Shown piece by piece: positions 59,836-64,000 of a stretch of DNA of 64,000 nt. Source of the stretch: Platycnemis pennipes (taxonomy: Eukaryota; Arthropoda; Insecta; Odonata; Platycnemididae); the NCBI GenBank assembly GCA_933228895.1, contig OW121849.1, positions 44,734,354-44,798,353 of the forward strand. The letters are read 5' to 3'. A program made the position numbers and the translations under genes. Under the pieces are notes generated by a model. It was not told the DNA's origin. It did no database searches and saw only the letters and a list, made by a program, of their open reading frames with translations. How positions within the stretch are numbered: the first letter of the stretch is position 1; each line of letters starts with the position of its first letter.

Positions 59836-62800
59836 TGTTTGCATTTCTTGAAGACAAATTTTTCTCAGCATTGCAAAATATAAGCTCATATTTCTACTTA
59901 CGTAGGATGTGATGACAAATTTGATCATTCTACACCTTCCTACAACAAGGTTTTTTCGAAAATATACGAAAAACGGAGTCATCAATAAATAATACGATAT
60001 GCTTTGCATATTTTTCTTCTTATTCCGGTGTTCTCTATTGAAAACTAACGCTAAATATGTCCTAATTAATACTATACTATTTGACCAAATCATATTTTTC
60101 ACCACAAATAGCACAAATTAAGTCAGTGGCTTTTTTCCCCTGTAACAAGAGATATAATTTTTACTCATTATAATAATGCATGAAGAATAATCACTGATTC
60201 CATGCCATCCTTTGTTCAAAAGTATGTCCTATTCCATTCTCATATTATATCTTCCATTTATTATCGCAAATTTCAGCTTGTACCATTTTATCATACTAGT
60301 TTTCATTGTACCTACCTACCACTTCTAAACAGCTCGCACAAATTTATATAGGGACAAATTTGTATTAGAGTTTAATTTCTGTTATTTACTGTCAAAACTC
60401 CGTAATGGTAAAGGAAAAATGTTGCTAATATTGACGTGGAGGTAGGTTATTGACTCATAATTTCCGTGAAAAATTTGTCTCTTATTCATAGTAATACGTA
60501 TCGAGTTCTATTATTTTCTGTAATAATTTGGATTTCTATATTAACGTGCAAATTCAAATTACCGCAATATCGGACGATCGATTTATCGATGAAACAATAA
60601 ATAAACTTCGAGGTCATAGGGGCACGCCAAATCTTGAGTCGTCAACCCCCTGCTTTTCCTTTGTTCTCGTGGTGGTTGCGTAAGAATGGTGGAACTTTGC
60701 CACTCGTCATAGTGATATCTTGCTAATGCGAGGACCATTTGGGGAGGGGGAGTGGTGCCGAGAGGTCAGAAGTTCGTCTTTCGAATAAGATTATTCCCAT
60801 GTCTCAGAGCGATAAAAATGTACAAAGCGTACCCTATATCGAACAAGAAAATATATTTTTAACTACATTTCGCATGTAGAATTTTTTTTATTTTTTCATG
60901 ATAAATTTCCTCGTTTTAGTCTCTTGGGAATAGTGTATGGCTATTTACCTGAGATTCCGTTGTACGTGGAAGTTGGCCTTTCTGAAGTCCCCCGCTAGGA
61001 GCATAATTTTCTCTATCGTGAGAGCAAATTCTCCAACAACACTGCTAGTGGGGCACATGAAAATACCCTTTCCTAGTTTCGCTAAATGTGAAATTATCGC
61101 GATGAGACCAGAGTTACCTAGGGATTGAAGTCGAGCGTATTCTACACGAGACCCATGAGACCCCACCTACTCCGTACAAAAATTACATTCTATAAGGTCT
61201 ATTATAGAGATGGTGTTATCGGCCGTGACATGGTGGGAACGATTCATAATAAGATAAATTAATAAACTTGATTTTTTCACAATTTTATTTTTCTCCACTA
61301 CCCAGGTTTCGATTGTTAACTCATAATCAGGTGTATACTGTAGTATAGTGTATACCAGATACCATTAACTGGTATATACCAGTTTAGTGTACCAGATACT
61401 ATTCCAAATTTTTGCCGCGTTCACAAACAACTTCATCCGCACTAGTGACGCGTGTAGCAAGCCTATATGCCCGTGCCTACAAAGATGGCTACTGGGTTCT
61501 CAAATCAGCTGCGATGCCTCCTCCAGTACGTTCTCTAACCTCCTTAGTTAAGACGGTGCGATATAACGGATATAACCCATGCAGAAAATCTATTTTAAAA
61601 AACCGGATTCCACCTCTTGCACACATTTACTGACTTCATTATCGATCATCTTTTTCTTGTTTTTATGGTAGATAACCTACTAATGACTTAAAATTTGTCA
61701 TCACTCACGTTTTAACGAAATATTCACATAAAAATTATTTAATTCATGCCTTATTATAATTTTTCCCTCCTAGTTGAACTGATAAAAGTCCTCCACTCTT
61801 GATAGCCTCCGCTTTGAAACCGTTGCACACTTAGCGAGCGAATTACCAGCTCCTAATTTTAACCGCACCGCCTGATTACGTAATTTTAACCTGAAAATAT
61901 TTAAGCGCGTCTTAAGTCAATTTGCATGATACTGAAAATTGACTCAAATACTCAGGAGCGAGGGGAGACGTGACTGTGAATGAAGGAATGTCTGAGAGGC
62001 ATCGTTAAAACGGAAGTCCTGTCTCGCACACACTGAGGACCAAACAATCGTCTTTCCAAACGGCTGCAGCGTCACGGAGTCTGGCCATTTGGGCGTAGGA
62101 CCCGAGAGGTTTATCTCCCAAATGAAAAGTCTTTATCCTTCCTTCGGTGGACGCCGGTCTCTGACGAGAAGAAGAATTGCTACTTTGACCCTTGCAACGT
62201 AATAAAGGTCGTTTCCTTTGGCAGACAAAAAACTCTTTGTCCAGTATTTGTAGCGCAGCCACAATTTTAAGGACCCGAAAGACTTGAAACACTCTAACAG
62301 CTACATCTACTAAGTACCCTGAAAGCCTTCTCGACGGAGTATGGCATGAGATGATTACACTAACGGGGATGGTACTACGTAATAAGAGAAACTAGATAGC
62401 TGCTCATTCACCAGGCATTTCACCAGTACTGGGAGTAAAAGTTCCTACACTCTAATTTCGGCATTGATTTTTATTGAATACGACCATGGTTTCGTAGCAG
62501 GGCATGGTTTCTTCAGGTGGTTGATGATCTAGCACTGCTACGGTGCTGATGATCTACTGTATTTAATAGAAATCGATGTAAAAACTGCAGTGTGGGAACT
62601 TTTAATTCCAGTATGAGGGACTTCCGCAAAGTTTTGCTTTAGAAGGTGTGATACTTCAGCGATATATTATTTGAAGCTACGAATTGATATAATTGCCATT
62701 ACTTGGTTAGGTAGTTTGAAGAAATATTAGACCTGCAAGGGTGCAACGAAGATGAATTAGGAGAGTGAAGAACTTTTTCACGTAAGCTAAGATATACTAC

Positions 62801-64000
62801 CTGTATTACATCTAAAAATCTTGTCACGTCATCTGTTTAGTTGTCTAATAGTTCACGGAAAGAAAGACGTATGAAACCTAATCGTAAGATATTCGATCTC
62901 TCGAATCTTGTTTTCTAGTTCGAATCGATTGTAATTCGCGCGTGGTCTCTAAGTATTACAAATGTATTGGGAAACATATCGGCTTCAAATTTGTTTAGAA
63001 GATTTAGTTTTGTGTTAACAATCGTTCAAATAATCTTATCATACCACACAAAGCTTAAGTACCCTATATCATGGTTTTGTGGTTAGTTTGATGCACTGAC
63101 AGAAATATCTAAGCGGCCTTTCAGCAAACCACGATCTTCTATGCCCATGATCTATTCCTAATAATGAGACCTTCCTCATACGGGTCTCAAATACAGCCGG
63201 CTTACAATAAATGAAGCCTGAGGAGGGAGAAGTAGCATCTATATCTGCTTAATACCCTTCAAGCCACCGTATGGATGTGTGGAAGGGGGTGTACCATCTC
63301 CAGGCATGCATTATTAATCAGAGATAATACTTATTACCATATTGGTATTCAATAAATACTAAAAAAGACTACTATTACTTTCTCTTCACATTTACTTGAA
63401 ACATTTTATGTATAATAATTTACGGCTGCTGAAATTAATTTTTTCTGCAACAATTCGGTCTCGATTTTTGAATTGGACAAGTAGCTTGGATACGAGATAT
63501 CTGCCACATTTCATCCAGAAGCCCGCGAGTTCGTGTCCAATGGTTTAAATTGTGGCGTCGAGTTTATTCTGAAGTGTCGTGATCTGACATTACATTTGGA
63601 ACAGAACTTATCGCGAGCTATTGGATGATTTTAGACCACTTTGGATGCCCAACAACTTAATACTATAAAAAGGAGAGCTTTACACGAGGTTCCAGGTGCA
63701 GGAGTGAGGAAAATATAAGTATGTTAATTAAATGATTGTCTTGATTCTGGAACATGGACTCCAAGGAAGAATAATGGGAGAATGTGGAAGGTTTTTACGC
63801 CCGAGTGTGGAGAAAGTTGGGTAAATTCTGGGAAACTAATTAGCTGTAAAATGAGAGGAAGTCGGTAAGGGAACTTCAATACAGCCTATAAATTAGATAA
63901 TAGCCACGTTTGGGTTGTGAGCTTGAGATTTTGTGGTATTGTTAAAGGATCTGTTGGACTTTGAATGAGAAGGGAGAGATTGGTTAAAGTTTTATGTCAG
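59836..64000. other. AT-rich DNA to the window end
   Basis: No exon, SH2-like segment or intact repeat is recognised. An overlapping 221-codon minus-strand frame (59449-60114) partly crosses the LINE fragment and has no family resemblance. Open frames at 60937-61128 and 62005-62292 are likewise unrecognised. Confidence 0.4.
61345..61405. repeat. Perfect 18-bp palindrome between two related repeats
   Basis: AACTGGTATATACCAGTT (61367-61384) is its own reverse complement. It is bracketed by TAGTGTATACCAGATACCATT-like sequence on the left and TAGTGTACCAGATACTATT on the right, so the palindrome sits between direct repeats. Confidence 0.8.

Noticed and set aside
59449..60114. 221-codon open frame on the minus strand
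   Set aside because: Overlaps a LINE fragment whose coding strand is +, and the product has no recognisable domain. Most likely chance in AT-rich DNA.
58077..64000. SH2-domain exon expected for an SLP-76-type protein
   Set aside because: I looked on the + strand for the W-Y/H-x-G and FLVR-type motifs after a splice acceptor and found none. Absence in this window does not exclude one beyond 64 kb.
1..64000. Bacterial features such as operons, CRISPR arrays or phage genes
   Set aside because: Spliced genes, SINE/LINE content and low coding density show this is animal nuclear DNA; no regularly spaced repeat array is present.

Overview
The window looks like animal nuclear DNA, most likely from an arthropod and probably an insect. 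It is AT-rich, gene-poor and full of old transposable-element pieces. Its coding exons are separated by long GT-AG introns, and there are tRNA-derived SINEs and insect-style non-LTR retrotransposon tails. Nothing suggests operons, ribosome binding sites or other bacterial organisation. I cannot name the species.

Two protein-coding genes can be supported, both on the + strand. The first (29181-47354) has four coding exons and encodes a hexosaminidase D (HEXD)-type glycoside hydrolase family 20 enzyme of 617 residues with an N-terminal membrane anchor. All four exons join in phase 0, and the translated joins match the order of motifs known in HEXD. The second (54843-58076 or beyond) was assembled from three small exons and one large one. 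It has an N-terminal SAM domain followed by a long proline-rich region, a layout like the adaptor SLP-76 (LCP2). Its apparent stop codon lies inside a good splice donor, so it may continue past the window.

The first 29 kb has no exon I can recognise. It holds AT-rich sequence, five GC-rich purine/pyrimidine-skewed islands with (GA)n/(CT)n tracts (about 1.5-2.2, 11.6-12.4, 13.6-14.3, 15.9-16.3 and 20.6-21.3 kb), several SINE copies and a 227-bp inverted-repeat element at 17.4 kb. The HEXD introns (29.5-46.1 kb) have collected LINE 3' fragments, a hAT-like miniature element with a near-perfect target duplication, a broken mariner copy and a 1270-bp CACTA-like element packed with short subterminal repeats. 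After the HEXD polyadenylation signal (47.58 kb) comes about 7 kb of plain AT-rich DNA, then the SAM gene, then about 6 kb containing a SINE, a LINE tail and a short perfect palindrome.

The two genes have no evident functional link. One is a glycosidase and the other looks like a signalling scaffold. Exon coordinates come from reading splice sites and protein similarity by eye; no alignment or transcript evidence was available.
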